From Mannheimia sp. USDA-ARS-USMARC-1261 (GTDB taxonomy: Bacteria > Pseudomonadota > Gammaproteobacteria > Enterobacterales > Pasteurellaceae): a stretch of 64,000 nucleotides of DNA. The DNA is taken from contig NZ_CP006942.1 of NCBI RefSeq assembly GCF_000521605.1, forward strand, positions 868,001 through 932,000, given 5' to 3'. Shown piece after piece: positions 56,854 through 64,000 of this stretch. Below the pieces are notes generated by a model that saw only the letters and a program-made list of their open reading frames with translations, was not told where the DNA came from and ran no database searches. The position numbers and the translations under genes were made by a program. The first letter of the stretch is position 1, and each line of letters begins with the position of its first letter.

Positions 56854-58290
56854 ATGAAAATTTTACATATATGCTCGGAAATGTATCCGCTGATTAAAAC
56901 AGGTGGACTGGCTGATGTTATGGGGGCTCTGCCTTTTGCTCAACAACAAGCAGGTAATGATGCCAGAGTATTAATTCCTTATTATCCTAAAGTTGCCCAA
57001 ACCTTAGGTGAAACCGTAGAAGTGGCAACAATGGGTACTTTTGCCGGTTTAGTTACGGTTCGATTTGCCTATTTCAACGGATTAGGCGTTTATGTAATTG
57101 ATGCACCACATCTGTTTATGCGTGATGGTAATCCTTATCACGATGCGAATTATCAAGATTATATCGATAACTACAAACGTTTTGCGTTATTAGGCTATAT
57201 AGGTGCTCAACTTGCTCAAGGCTTGGATCACTGGTGGGGTTCAGCCCAAGTGTTACACGCTCACGACTGGCAGGCAGGTCTTGCTTGTGCTTATCTGAAA
57301 AGCTGGGGTAGCAGCGTCAAAACCGTATTTACTATTCATAATATTGCCTATATAGGGCGTTTTAATGCGTTCCATCTGGCTGAGCTTGGTTTACCTTGGG
57401 AGTTTTTTCAGGCTGAAGGCTTAGAGTTTTATGGTGAAATTTCTTACCTTAAAGCAGGTTTATATTTTGCTGATCGTATTACGACAGTAAGCCCAACTTA
57501 CGCACGTGAAATTACTGAAGAGATTGCAGGGGCAGGTTTACACGGCTTACTTGCCACTCGCCAATATCAAGGCAGATTGAGAGGGATTTTAAACGGTGTT
57601 GATAATGATGTTTGGAATCCTGAAACCGACACCTATATTGTTGCCAATTACCGTCCTAACTATATGCACGGTAAAGCGAAAAATAAAGCGGAATTGCAAC
57701 GTATTTTTGGTTTGCCGGAACAAAAAGAAGCCCTATTAATGGTAATGGTTACTCGTTTAACCGAGCAGAAAGGGGCAGATTTCTTATTAGCGAATATTGA
57801 TACGCTAATGCAGCACAATGTACAGCTTATCGTGCTAGGCAGTGGTTCGCCGGATTTGGAAAATGCATTACGTTATTTCCAACATAAATACCCGAACCAA
57901 ATCGGTATTAAGATTGGTTATGATGAAGCACTTTCTCATCAAATTATAGCCGGTGGCGATGTGATTCTTGTACCAAGCCGTTTCGAGCCTTGTGGATTAA
58001 CTCAACTTTACGGCTTGAAATATGGCACATTGCCACTTGTTCGCCGCACAGGCGGATTAGCCGATACGGTATTTGATAGCCACAAAGAGAGTATTGAAAA
58101 CCGCACCGCAACAGGTTTTGTGTTTGATTATCCTGATGCACCGGCGTTTTTAGAGGCGGCAATAAGAGCGATTAATTTGTGGCAAAAACAGAAGCTTTGG
58201 TCAAGTGTTCGCCAAAATGCGCTGGCTCAAGATTTTGGTTGGGCGAAAGTGGCTGAACAATATCAAAATTTATATCACGAAATTATTTAA
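56854..58290 (+). CDS. glgA: Glycogen synthase GlgA
   Basis: A 478-residue GT5 enzyme that adds glucose from ADP-glucose. The N-terminal MKILHICSEMYPLIKTGGLADV includes the K-T-G-G-L ADP-glucose motif. Other blocks are LHAHDWQAGLACAYL, TIHNIAYIGRF, LNGVDNDVWNPETD, VTRLTEQKGADFLL and PSRFEPCGLTQLYGLKYGTLPLVRRTGGL near the C-terminus. The length is typical (E. coli 477). It has its own leader after the hairpin but lies in the same operon. Confidence 0.97.
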   Translation: MKILHICSEMYPLIKTGGLADVMGALPFAQQQAGNDARVLIPYYPKVAQTLGETVEVATMGTFAGLVTVRFAYFNGLGVYVIDAPHLFMRDGNPYHDANYQDYIDNYKRFALLGYIGAQLAQGLDHWWGSAQVLHAHDWQAGLACAYLKSWGSSVKTVFTIHNIAYIGRFNAFHLAELGLPWEFFQAEGLEFYGEISYLKAGLYFADRITTVSPTYAREITEEIAGAGLHGLLATRQYQGRLRGILNGVDNDVWNPETDTYIVANYRPNYMHGKAKNKAELQRIFGLPEQKEALLMVMVTRLTEQKGADFLLANIDTLMQHNVQLIVLGSGSPDLENALRYFQHKYPNQIGIKIGYDEALSHQIIAGGDVILVPSRFEPCGLTQLYGLKYGTLPLVRRTGGLADTVFDSHKESIENRTATGFVFDYPDAPAFLEAAIRAINLWQKQKLWSSVRQNALAQDFGWAKVAEQYQNLYHEII

Positions 58291-58305
58291 TATATTCAAA
58301 ATATT

Positions 58306-58357
58306 ATTACAAGCGGTTAAATTTGCAAAAAAATTTGTAAATTCAACCGCTTGTAAT
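58306..58357. repeat. Uptake-signal hairpin between glgA and glgP
   Basis: ATTACAAGCGGTTAAATTT faces AAATTCAACCGCTTGTAAT (one mismatch) around a short A-rich loop. It could attenuate transcription before glgP; the glgP leader follows 28 bases later. Confidence 0.65.
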
Positions 58358-58385
58358 ATCCATAAAAATTAGGAGATTTTACTCA

Positions 58386-60887
58386 ATGAGCAGGCAGTCG
58401 TTAAGCCCCGAAATGATTAAAAGCGTAAAAGACGCAATTTTACATAAAATGGTATTTGCATTAGGTGTTGAGCCTCGAGATGCGAGTAAGCGTAACTGGT
58501 TAAATGCTGCACTTCGTGTAGTGCGTGATTTATCTACCGAAGAGTGGCTACAAACTCGTCGCAGCCAAGTTGCAAATGGAAGCCGCCGTGTTTATTACCT
58601 ATCAATGGAATTTTTGATGGGACGTACTTTCAGTAATGCGATGATCTCGGAAGGCGTTTATGAGCTTATTGGTGCTGCGTTAAAAGAGTTAGGGAAAGAT
58701 CTTGAAGATATCATTAATGAAGAAGGCGATCCGGGCTTAGGTAACGGTGGTTTAGGTCGATTAGCTGCTTGCTATTTAGATAGCCTTGCGACAATGAAAA
58801 TCCCTGCTATCGGTTACGGCATTCAATATGAATATGGTATGTTCCGCCAAGAAATCCGTAATGGTGAGCAAGTAGAGCAGCCTGATGAATGGTTGGAAAA
58901 CGAATTTGTATGGCCATATCTACGTTCAAGTAAACGTTTCCCTGTCCGTTTTGGTGGAAAAACCTGGCGTGAAGGTAAAAAAGTAGTGTGGCAGCCGGAA
59001 GAAGAGATCACCGCTCAAGCACACGATCAGCTGATCCCAGGCTTTGAAACTACCTCAACCAACAGCTTACGTTTATGGTCTGCTCACGCTTCAGGTAAAG
59101 GCTTTGCGTTATCAGAGTTTAATCGTGGTGATTATTTTGCTGCAATGGTTAAACAGAATAGCTCAGAAAACGTTTCTCGTGTGCTTTATCCGGACGATTC
59201 TACTTATAACGGTCGAGAGTTACGTTTACGTCAAGAATATTTCCTCTGTTCGGCATCTGTGCAAGATATTATCCGCCGCCACGAAGCAGAATTTGGTTCT
59301 TGTGTAAACTTAGCAGATAAAGTGGCAATTCACTTAAATGATACCCACCCAACCCTTGCTGTACCTGAGTTAATGCGTATTTTAATTGACGAAAAAGGTT
59401 ATTCTTGGGAACAAGCGTGGGCAACTACCAGCAAAACATTCTTCTATACTAACCATACCTTAATGAGTGAAGCGTTAGAAACCTGGCCAGTAGAAATGTT
59501 AGCCCGAGTGTTACCACGTCATTTAGAAATTATTTTTGATATTAATGAACATTTCTTAGAAGAAGTGCGTAGTCAATTCCCGAACGATAACGAACTGATT
59601 TCTCGAGTTTCATTAATTGATGAGCAAGGTGATCGCCGTGTGCGTATGGCGTGGCTTGCAGTTGTCGCTTCTACAAAAGTAAATGGTGTGGCGAAAATTC
59701 ACTCTGACTTAATGGTAGAATCCATTTTTGCGGACTTTGCTCGTATTTACCCGAACCGCTTTACTAACGTAACAAATGGGGTAACGCCTCGCCGTTGGAT
59801 CAAAATTGCCAACCCGGGGCTTGCGAATATTTTAGATAAATATATTGGCGATAACTGGCTAACTGATTTAAGCGAATTAGAAAAATTCAATGAGTTTGCG
59901 GATAACGCGGATGTACAGGCTCAAGTGGCTGCGGTGAAATTTGAAAATAAACGCCGTTTAGCAAACTATATTAAGGAAACGCAAGGTATTGCACTTAATC
60001 CGGAAGCGATTTTTGACGTACAAATCAAACGTATCCACAAATACAAACGTCAGCAAATGAATGTACTTCACATCATTACGCTTTATAACCGTATTTTGAA
60101 AAATCCAACTGCGGATTGGATGCCTCGTGTGTTCATCTTTGCAGGTAAAGCGGCAAGTGCTTATTATGCGGCGAAAAAAGTTATTCGTTTAATTAATGAT
60201 GTGGCAAGTGTGGTGAATAACGACCCTCGCATTAATGATTTAATCAAAGTGGTGTTTATTCCGAACTACAGCGTGTCGTTAGCTCAAATGATCATTCCAG
60301 CGGCAGACGTTTCAGAGCAAATTTCATTAGCAGGTACAGAGGCCTCTGGTACATCGAATATGAAATTTGCCCTTAATGGTGCTTTAACCATTGGTACGCT
60401 AGATGGTGCGAACGTGGAAATTTTAGACCGTGTAGGTAAAGAGAATATCTTTATTTTCGGTAATGAAGTAGAACAAGTGGAAGAACTTCGCCGCAATGGT
60501 TATTCTCCGTATCACTACTACGAAAAAGATAGTGAGCTGAATGAAGCGATTTCACAAATTCTAAATGGCAAATTCTCGCCAGAAGATCCATATCGCTACC
60601 AAGATTTGATCTTAAACTCAGGCGACTACTACCAAGCCTGTGCGGATTACCGCAGCTATGTGGAAGCCCAAGAAAAAGTAGCTCAAGCCTACCGTAATAA
60701 GAAAGCGTGGATTCGTTCGGCAATCATCAATATTGCCAATATGGGCTACTTCTCATCAGACCGCTCGGTAATGGATTATGCGCAAAATATCTGGAATATT
60801 GAGCCGATGAGCGAAGAGCAACTAAAAGGCGATGCAACCTTTGACAGCATTATTGAAAGTTCAAATAAGTTATTGAATTTAAAATAA
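58386..60887 (+). CDS. glgP: Glycogen phosphorylase GlgP
   Basis: An 833-residue PLP-dependent GT35 enzyme that releases glucose 1-phosphate from glycogen. Signatures: [63 protein letters not shown] and the PLP-region [26 protein letters not shown] (K-F-A-L-N-G). Last gene of glgBXCAP; position in the operon favours GlgP over the maltodextrin paralogue MalP. Start at 58386 with TAGGAG upstream. Confidence 0.93.
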   Translation: MSRQSLSPEMIKSVKDAILHKMVFALGVEPRDASKRNWLNAALRVVRDLSTEEWLQTRRSQVANGSRRVYYLSMEFLMGRTFSNAMISEGVYELIGAALKELGKDLEDIINEEGDPGLGNGGLGRLAACYLDSLATMKIPAIGYGIQYEYGMFRQEIRNGEQVEQPDEWLENEFVWPYLRSSKRFPVRFGGKTWREGKKVVWQPEEEITAQAHDQLIPGFETTSTNSLRLWSAHASGKGFALSEFNRGDYFAAMVKQNSSENVSRVLYPDDSTYNGRELRLRQEYFLCSASVQDIIRRHEAEFGSCVNLADKVAIHLNDTHPTLAVPELMRILIDEKGYSWEQAWATTSKTFFYTNHTLMSEALETWPVEMLARVLPRHLEIIFDINEHFLEEVRSQFPNDNELISRVSLIDEQGDRRVRMAWLAVVASTKVNGVAKIHSDLMVESIFADFARIYPNRFTNVTNGVTPRRWIKIANPGLANILDKYIGDNWLTDLSELEKFNEFADNADVQAQVAAVKFENKRRLANYIKETQGIALNPEAIFDVQIKRIHKYKRQQMNVLHIITLYNRILKNPTADWMPRVFIFAGKAASAYYAAKKVIRLINDVASVVNNDPRINDLIKVVFIPNYSVSLAQMIIPAADVSEQISLAGTEASGTSNMKFALNGALTIGTLDGANVEILDRVGKENIFIFGNEVEQVEELRRNGYSPYHYYEKDSELNEAISQILNGKFSPEDPYRYQDLILNSGDYYQACADYRSYVEAQEKVAQAYRNKKAWIRSAIINIANMGYFSSDRSVMDYAQNIWNIEPMSEEQLKGDATFDSIIESSNKLLNLK

Positions 60888-60897
60888 TCGTGTAGAT

Positions 60898-60927
60898 AAA
60901 AACGGCAAGAGAAATCTTGCCGTTTTT
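60898..60927 (+). terminator. Rho-independent terminator at the end of the glg operon
   Basis: AAAAACGGCAAGA pairs with TCTTGCCGTTTTT around a GAAA loop and ends in a T run, 11 bases after the glgP stop. Confidence 0.9.
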
Positions 60928-61129
60928 ATCAGCCCTGCTCTCCGACAGTGCCCGTTTTTGGCGAGTACTGGAATATTAAAAAGATACTTTAGGGTAACAC
61001 TAGCATACACAGGTGCTTTAGTGACGTTACTGCAAGCGGTCGATTTTTCTCAAACTTTTGCAAGTTTTAGAAGTAAATTAACCACTTGTTTTGGCAGGAG
61101 TGAGACATTCGCACTATTGGGGTTAAAAT

Positions 61130-61531
61130 TTACTCTTTTTGTTTAATTCCTTGAATAATTTTGCATTGTGTAACCATGTTGTTTTTACAATCAGCAAACT
61201 GCTCTAAAAATAATTTAACCTCTTGTAGTTGCATAATTTTTTCATCAAGTTGAACTAAATGTTTATTGGCTAACTTATTCGCTATATCACAAGTACTATT
61301 GGGAGTATTTTGTAATTCTAATAATACCTTAATGTCTTTTAATGAAAATCCAATATTGCGACAATTTTTAATAAAACGTAGTTTCTGTAATTGGCTGTCA
61401 TCAAACAAGCGATAACCATTTTGTTTTTGGATTATAGGCTGAATTAATCCTTGCTTTTCATAATAGCGAATCGTTTCTAAATTTATCCCACTTTCTTGGC
61501 TTGCTTGTTTTATTTTAAAAAGTTTTGACAT
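61130..61531 (-). CDS. MerR family heavy-metal-responsive regulator
   Basis: A 133-residue MerR protein. The N-terminal winged helix (about 5-40) has KIKQASQESGINLETIRYYEKQGLIQP, and a long dimerisation helix follows. The metal-binding cysteines are C81 (NSTCDIAN), C115 and C123 (FADCKNNMVTQC), the same pattern as CadR/PbrR/ZntR-type sensors of Cd, Pb or Zn. The exact metal cannot be told from sequence. It diverges from the cation transporter gene, whose promoter has the stretched 19-bp spacer typical of MerR control. Confidence 0.88.
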   Translation of the reverse strand: MSKLFKIKQASQESGINLETIRYYEKQGLIQPIIQKQNGYRLFDDSQLQKLRFIKNCRNIGFSLKDIKVLLELQNTPNSTCDIANKLANKHLVQLDEKIMQLQEVKLFLEQFADCKNNMVTQCKIIQGIKQKE

Positions 61532-61537
61532 TCTGGC

Positions 61538-61568
61538 TTGACCCTGTAGTAACTACTGAATTTAGAGT
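61538..61568 (+). promoter_or_regulatory. MerR-type promoter with 19-bp spacer
   Basis: TTGACC and TAGAGT are 19 bases apart, and the spacer contains CTGTAGTAACTACTG, where GTAGT and ACTAC are complementary around one base. Stretched spacers with a central dyad are the hallmark of MerR-activated metal-resistance promoters. A second dyad (ACTGAATTTA / TAAATTCAGT) overlaps the -10 region. Confidence 0.75.
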
Positions 61569-61600
61569 ATAGTAAATTCAGTCAAGTTTAGGAGCACTTT

Positions 61601-62215
61601 ATGGCATGTCAAAATTGTTGTAGTAACCAAGTTAGTCATCATTCCCCAAAATATCGAAAAGCATTATGGATTGTCTTATTTTTAAATTTAGCTATGTTCT
61701 TTGTAGAAGTGATTATGGGGATAAAGTCGGGGTCAACTTCATTGTTATCAGATAGTTTAGATTTTCTAGGAGATAGTGCCAATTATATGATTAGTTTAAT
61801 CGTTTTACCTATGGCATTAAGTTATCGTGCTAAAGCCTCTTTAGTTAAAGGATTAACAATGGCAGGATTCGGTTTATTTATTTTAATTACAACAGCTTAT
61901 CGTGCTTTTTATGGCGATATTCCTAGTTATAGTGAGATGAGTATAATTGGTATATTAGCACTATTGGTTAATTTATCAGCGTTATTCGTTTTACTTAATT
62001 TTCGTGATGGCGATAGTAATATGAGAAGTGTATGGGTGTGTTCTCGTAATGATGCAATTGGGAATATTGCAGTAATTATTGCTGGTCTAGCCGTATATTT
62101 TTTACAATCAAAATATCCAGATTTGATAGTGGCGTTTATCTTAGCATTTTTAGCATTACAGGCAGCAATAGAAATTATTTCAAGAGCTATAAATGAGTTA
62201 AATAATCCTCTATAG
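61601..62215 (+). CDS. Cation diffusion facilitator-type efflux protein, short form
   Basis: A 204-residue protein with about six hydrophobic segments of the CDF family: the first-site aspartates in LLSDSLDFLGDSANYMISL (D-S-L-D and G-D) and SRNDAIGNIAVIIAG near the fifth/sixth helix. The cytosine-rich label does not apply; rather, the N-terminus is cysteine-rich (MACQNCCSNQVSHH), which may help bind metal. The usual C-terminal cytosolic domain of CDF proteins is absent. Divergent pairing with a MerR sensor points to metal-induced export, probably zinc or cadmium. Confidence 0.85.
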   Translation: MACQNCCSNQVSHHSPKYRKALWIVLFLNLAMFFVEVIMGIKSGSTSLLSDSLDFLGDSANYMISLIVLPMALSYRAKASLVKGLTMAGFGLFILITTAYRAFYGDIPSYSEMSIIGILALLVNLSALFVLLNFRDGDSNMRSVWVCSRNDAIGNIAVIIAGLAVYFLQSKYPDLIVAFILAFLALQAAIEIISRAINELNNPL

Positions 62216-62389
62216 CATTAGACTAAGCTCTTATCTAGCGTTTGTATATGACGAATGCTAAAAATATTGAAAGGTATTTAAAAGGTGCTCGTCAAAGATG
62301 AGCACCATAATTAAAAAAAGTAAATATGAAAAGCAAGCGGTTAGTTTTGTTCAATATTTTGCAAATTTTTACCTAAAATAAACCGCTTG

Positions 62390-63106
62390 TTAGTTTCGTT
62401 TTTCCACCGCTGTTAGCATGCCTCTTAGTAAATTCAGTTCATTACTTTCCAATTCCGCCCGTTGATAAAGTCGGCGGAGCTTTAACATTACAGCCTCATT
62501 ACGAATAAAACCTAACTCTTTATATAATCTCTCGGTATGAGCAAAAAAATATTCCAATGCTTCTGCGGTTGGGTACTCTTTTTCTTCTACAAGCGGTCGT
62601 TTTTGGTCGGAATTTTGCAAATACGCCATTCGGATTTCATAACTTGCTAACTGCACCGCCATTGCCAAATTGAGCGAGCCGTAATTGGGATTAGTTGGGA
62701 AATTGAGATGATAGTGGCATTTTAGTAGCTCTTCATTGGTTAGCCCAACACGTTCACGACCAAACACAATTGCGACTTTGCCAAGATTTGCACGGTTTAT
62801 GACTAACTCCCCACAATCTCTGGGTTCAATTAAACTGTTTTGCAAATGGCGAAGTCTGGCACTGGTGCCAATAACCAGTTGGCAATCAGCTATGGCTTCA
62901 TCAAAAGTAGCGTAAATTTGAGTGTTATCTAGTACATCTTTTGCCCCTGCGGCAAGGGCTTCAGCTTGTTCATCAATCGGTTGTTTAGGAGCTACTAAAC
63001 GCAAATGGGTTAATCCCATTGTTTTCATTGCCCGTGCGGTTGAGCCGATATTAGCAGGGAGGGAGGTTTCAACCAAAATAATTTGGATTTGATCTAAAAT
63101 ATTCAT
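62390..63106 (-). CDS. trmJ: tRNA (cytidine/uridine-2'-O-)-methyltransferase TrmJ
   Basis: A 238-residue SPOUT methyltransferase that methylates the 2'-O of C32/U32 in several tRNAs. Signatures: IILVETSLPANIGSTARAMKTMGL at the N-terminus, then the SPOUT trefoil motifs VAIVFGRERVGLTNEEL and PTNPNYGSLNLAMAVQLASYE. The C-terminal extension (about 165-238) contains EYFFAHTERLYKELGF. The length is typical (E. coli TrmJ 246). Confidence 0.95.
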   Translation of the reverse strand: MNILDQIQIILVETSLPANIGSTARAMKTMGLTHLRLVAPKQPIDEQAEALAAGAKDVLDNTQIYATFDEAIADCQLVIGTSARLRHLQNSLIEPRDCGELVINRANLGKVAIVFGRERVGLTNEELLKCHYHLNFPTNPNYGSLNLAMAVQLASYEIRMAYLQNSDQKRPLVEEKEYPTAEALEYFFAHTERLYKELGFIRNEAVMLKLRRLYQRAELESNELNLLRGMLTAVEKRN

Positions 63107-63315
63107 TGAATTGTTTCTTTTTTGTGAAATTTTTTACGCCAATAGTGTAGCAAATTTTTTGATAGCTTAAAATTTGAAAAAATACGAAATAATCCCGAAA
63201 AATAGTCAGATTTTTTTACAAATTTAGTTTATTTAATGGTACATTTAGACAGTTTTTTAACTTGAGTGAGGCTAATTATTTAGCCTTGAATAATAACAAC
63301 CATACAGGAGTCTTT

Positions 63316-64000
63316 ATGCTTATTGGTGTACCAAGAGAGCTGTTAGACGGTGAAACTCGTGTGGCGGCAACGCCTAAAACCGTTGAGCAGATTAAAAAGC
63401 TTGGCTTTGATGTCCTTATTGAAAGTGGGGCAGGTTTTAAAGCCAGTTTTGAAGACAACGCATTTTTAAATGCAGGTGCAAATATTGGCACGCAACAAGA
63501 AGTTTGGAATGCAGACATTATTTTTAAAGTGAATGCCCCAACAGAAACTGAAATTGATTTAATCAAAGAAGGTGCGACTTTGGTCAGCTTTATTTGGCCT
63601 GCACAAAATCCGGAATTGATGGAAAAATTGCAGTCTAAAAAAATTAATGTGTTGGCAATGGATGCCGTTCCTCGTATTTCCCGTGCTCAAGCCTTAGATG
63701 CATTAAGCTCAATGGCGAATATTTCGGGCTACCGTGCTGTAATCGAAGCGGCTAATTCATTCGGCAGTTTCTTTACCGGTCAAATTACCGCAGCAGGTAA
63801 AGTCCCACCGGCGAAAGTGTTAGTGATTGGTGCAGGTGTTGCAGGCTTGGCAGCAATCGGTGCAGCAAACAGTCTTGGTGCAATCGTGCGTGCATTTGAC
63901 TCTCGTCCTGAAGTAAAAGAGCAAGTTAAATCAATGGGTGCAGACTTCTTAGAAATTGATTTTGAAGAAGAAGGCGGCTCAGGTGACGGCTATGCGAAAG
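63316..64000 (+). CDS. pntA: NAD(P) transhydrogenase subunit alpha PntA (N-terminal part)
   Basis: An open frame of 228 codons from ATG 63316 (CAGGAG 7 bases upstream) runs off the window. It begins MLIGVPRELLDGETRVAATPKTV and contains GATLVSFIWPAQNPELMEKL, the MDAVPRISRAQALDALSSMANISGY block and the NAD-binding KVLVIGAGVAGLAAIGAANSLGA. The N-terminal domain I binds NAD(H); the full subunit also has membrane helices beyond the window. PntAB uses the proton gradient to reduce NADP with NADH. Confidence 0.95.
   Translation, partial: MLIGVPRELLDGETRVAATPKTVEQIKKLGFDVLIESGAGFKASFEDNAFLNAGANIGTQQEVWNADIIFKVNAPTETEIDLIKEGATLVSFIWPAQNPELMEKLQSKKINVLAMDAVPRISRAQALDALSSMANISGYRAVIEAANSFGSFFTGQITAAGKVPPAKVLVIGAGVAGLAAIGAANSLGAIVRAFDSRPEVKEQVKSMGADFLEIDFEEEGGSGDGYAK

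Noticed and set aside
60928-61129. 62-codon open frame (MASTGILKRYF...) after the glg operon
   Set aside because: It has no convincing ribosome binding site, overlaps the start of the convergent MerR gene, and contains an uptake signal. The composition looks intergenic. It might be a dispersed repeat fragment, but I cannot support a gene.
62284-62306. GGTGCTC/GAGCACC hairpin as a terminator after the CDF gene
   Set aside because: The stem is only 7 bp and is followed by ATAATTAAAAAAA rather than a T run, so termination on the plus strand is not supported.
63269-63286. Hairpin AGGCTAA/TTAGCCT before pntA as an attenuator
   Set aside because: It is short (7 bp), has no leader peptide and no T run, so I could not support regulation.

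Overview
The window looks like a chromosomal segment of a Pasteurellaceae bacterium. The gene set and gene orders (dsbB-nhaB/fadR, rapA-rluA, rsuA-bcr, fruBKA, glgBXCAP) match that family. The 9-base motif ACAAGCGGT and its complement recur throughout, usually between genes. This is the DNA uptake signal variant of the Actinobacillus pleuropneumoniae / Mannheimia / Bibersteinia branch. I cannot name the species from sequence alone; a Mannheimia-like organism is the best guess.

Bases 1 to about 7250 are one end of a lambdoid-type prophage. It carries a Bet (RecT-like) annealing protein and a lambda-Exo/YqaJ nuclease, then small accessory genes: a hexapeptide-repeat protein with 27 tandem 18-bp units, a coiled-coil protein, a frameshifted gene, a DUF551 protein and a MazG-like protein. 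These are followed by a cytosine methyltransferase gene interrupted near its 5' end by a TGCAA pentanucleotide tract, an excisionase-like protein and a tyrosine integrase. The integrase lies next to the 3' end of a tRNA-Arg gene, the likely attachment site. A tRNA-Pro gene follows.

Bases 7.5-36.3 kb are mostly housekeeping genes: folD, thiI, raiA, lpxL, dapA, sdaC-sdaA, purH, dacB, greA, ndk, metG, menC, rsuA-bcr, rlmD, a dGTPase-like gene, rapA-rluA, ampD, rlmJ and pyrE. A complete insertion sequence (17208-18274, 8-bp target duplication) sits between purH and a small acetyltransferase gene, inside what was a pair of facing uptake-signal sequences. metG is split by a one-base deletion in an A run.

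Bases 36.4-46.7 kb hold a MetE-like methionine synthase gene, a BrnT/BrnA toxin-antitoxin pair, metC, dsbB, nhaB, fadR, phoH, a cluster of two TPM-domain proteins with LemA, and rarD. Bases 46.7-60.9 kb are carbohydrate metabolism: fruBKA on the minus strand and the glycogen operon glgBXCAP on the plus strand. They share a divergent control region with two CRP-like sites and two LacI-family-like palindromes. The window ends with a divergent MerR regulator / cation efflux pair, trmJ, and the start of pntA.

The most notable points are the candidate phase-variable phage methyltransferase (currently out of frame), the hexapeptide repeat gene, the structured fru-glg control region, and three single-base indels in A runs that may be real or may be sequencing errors.
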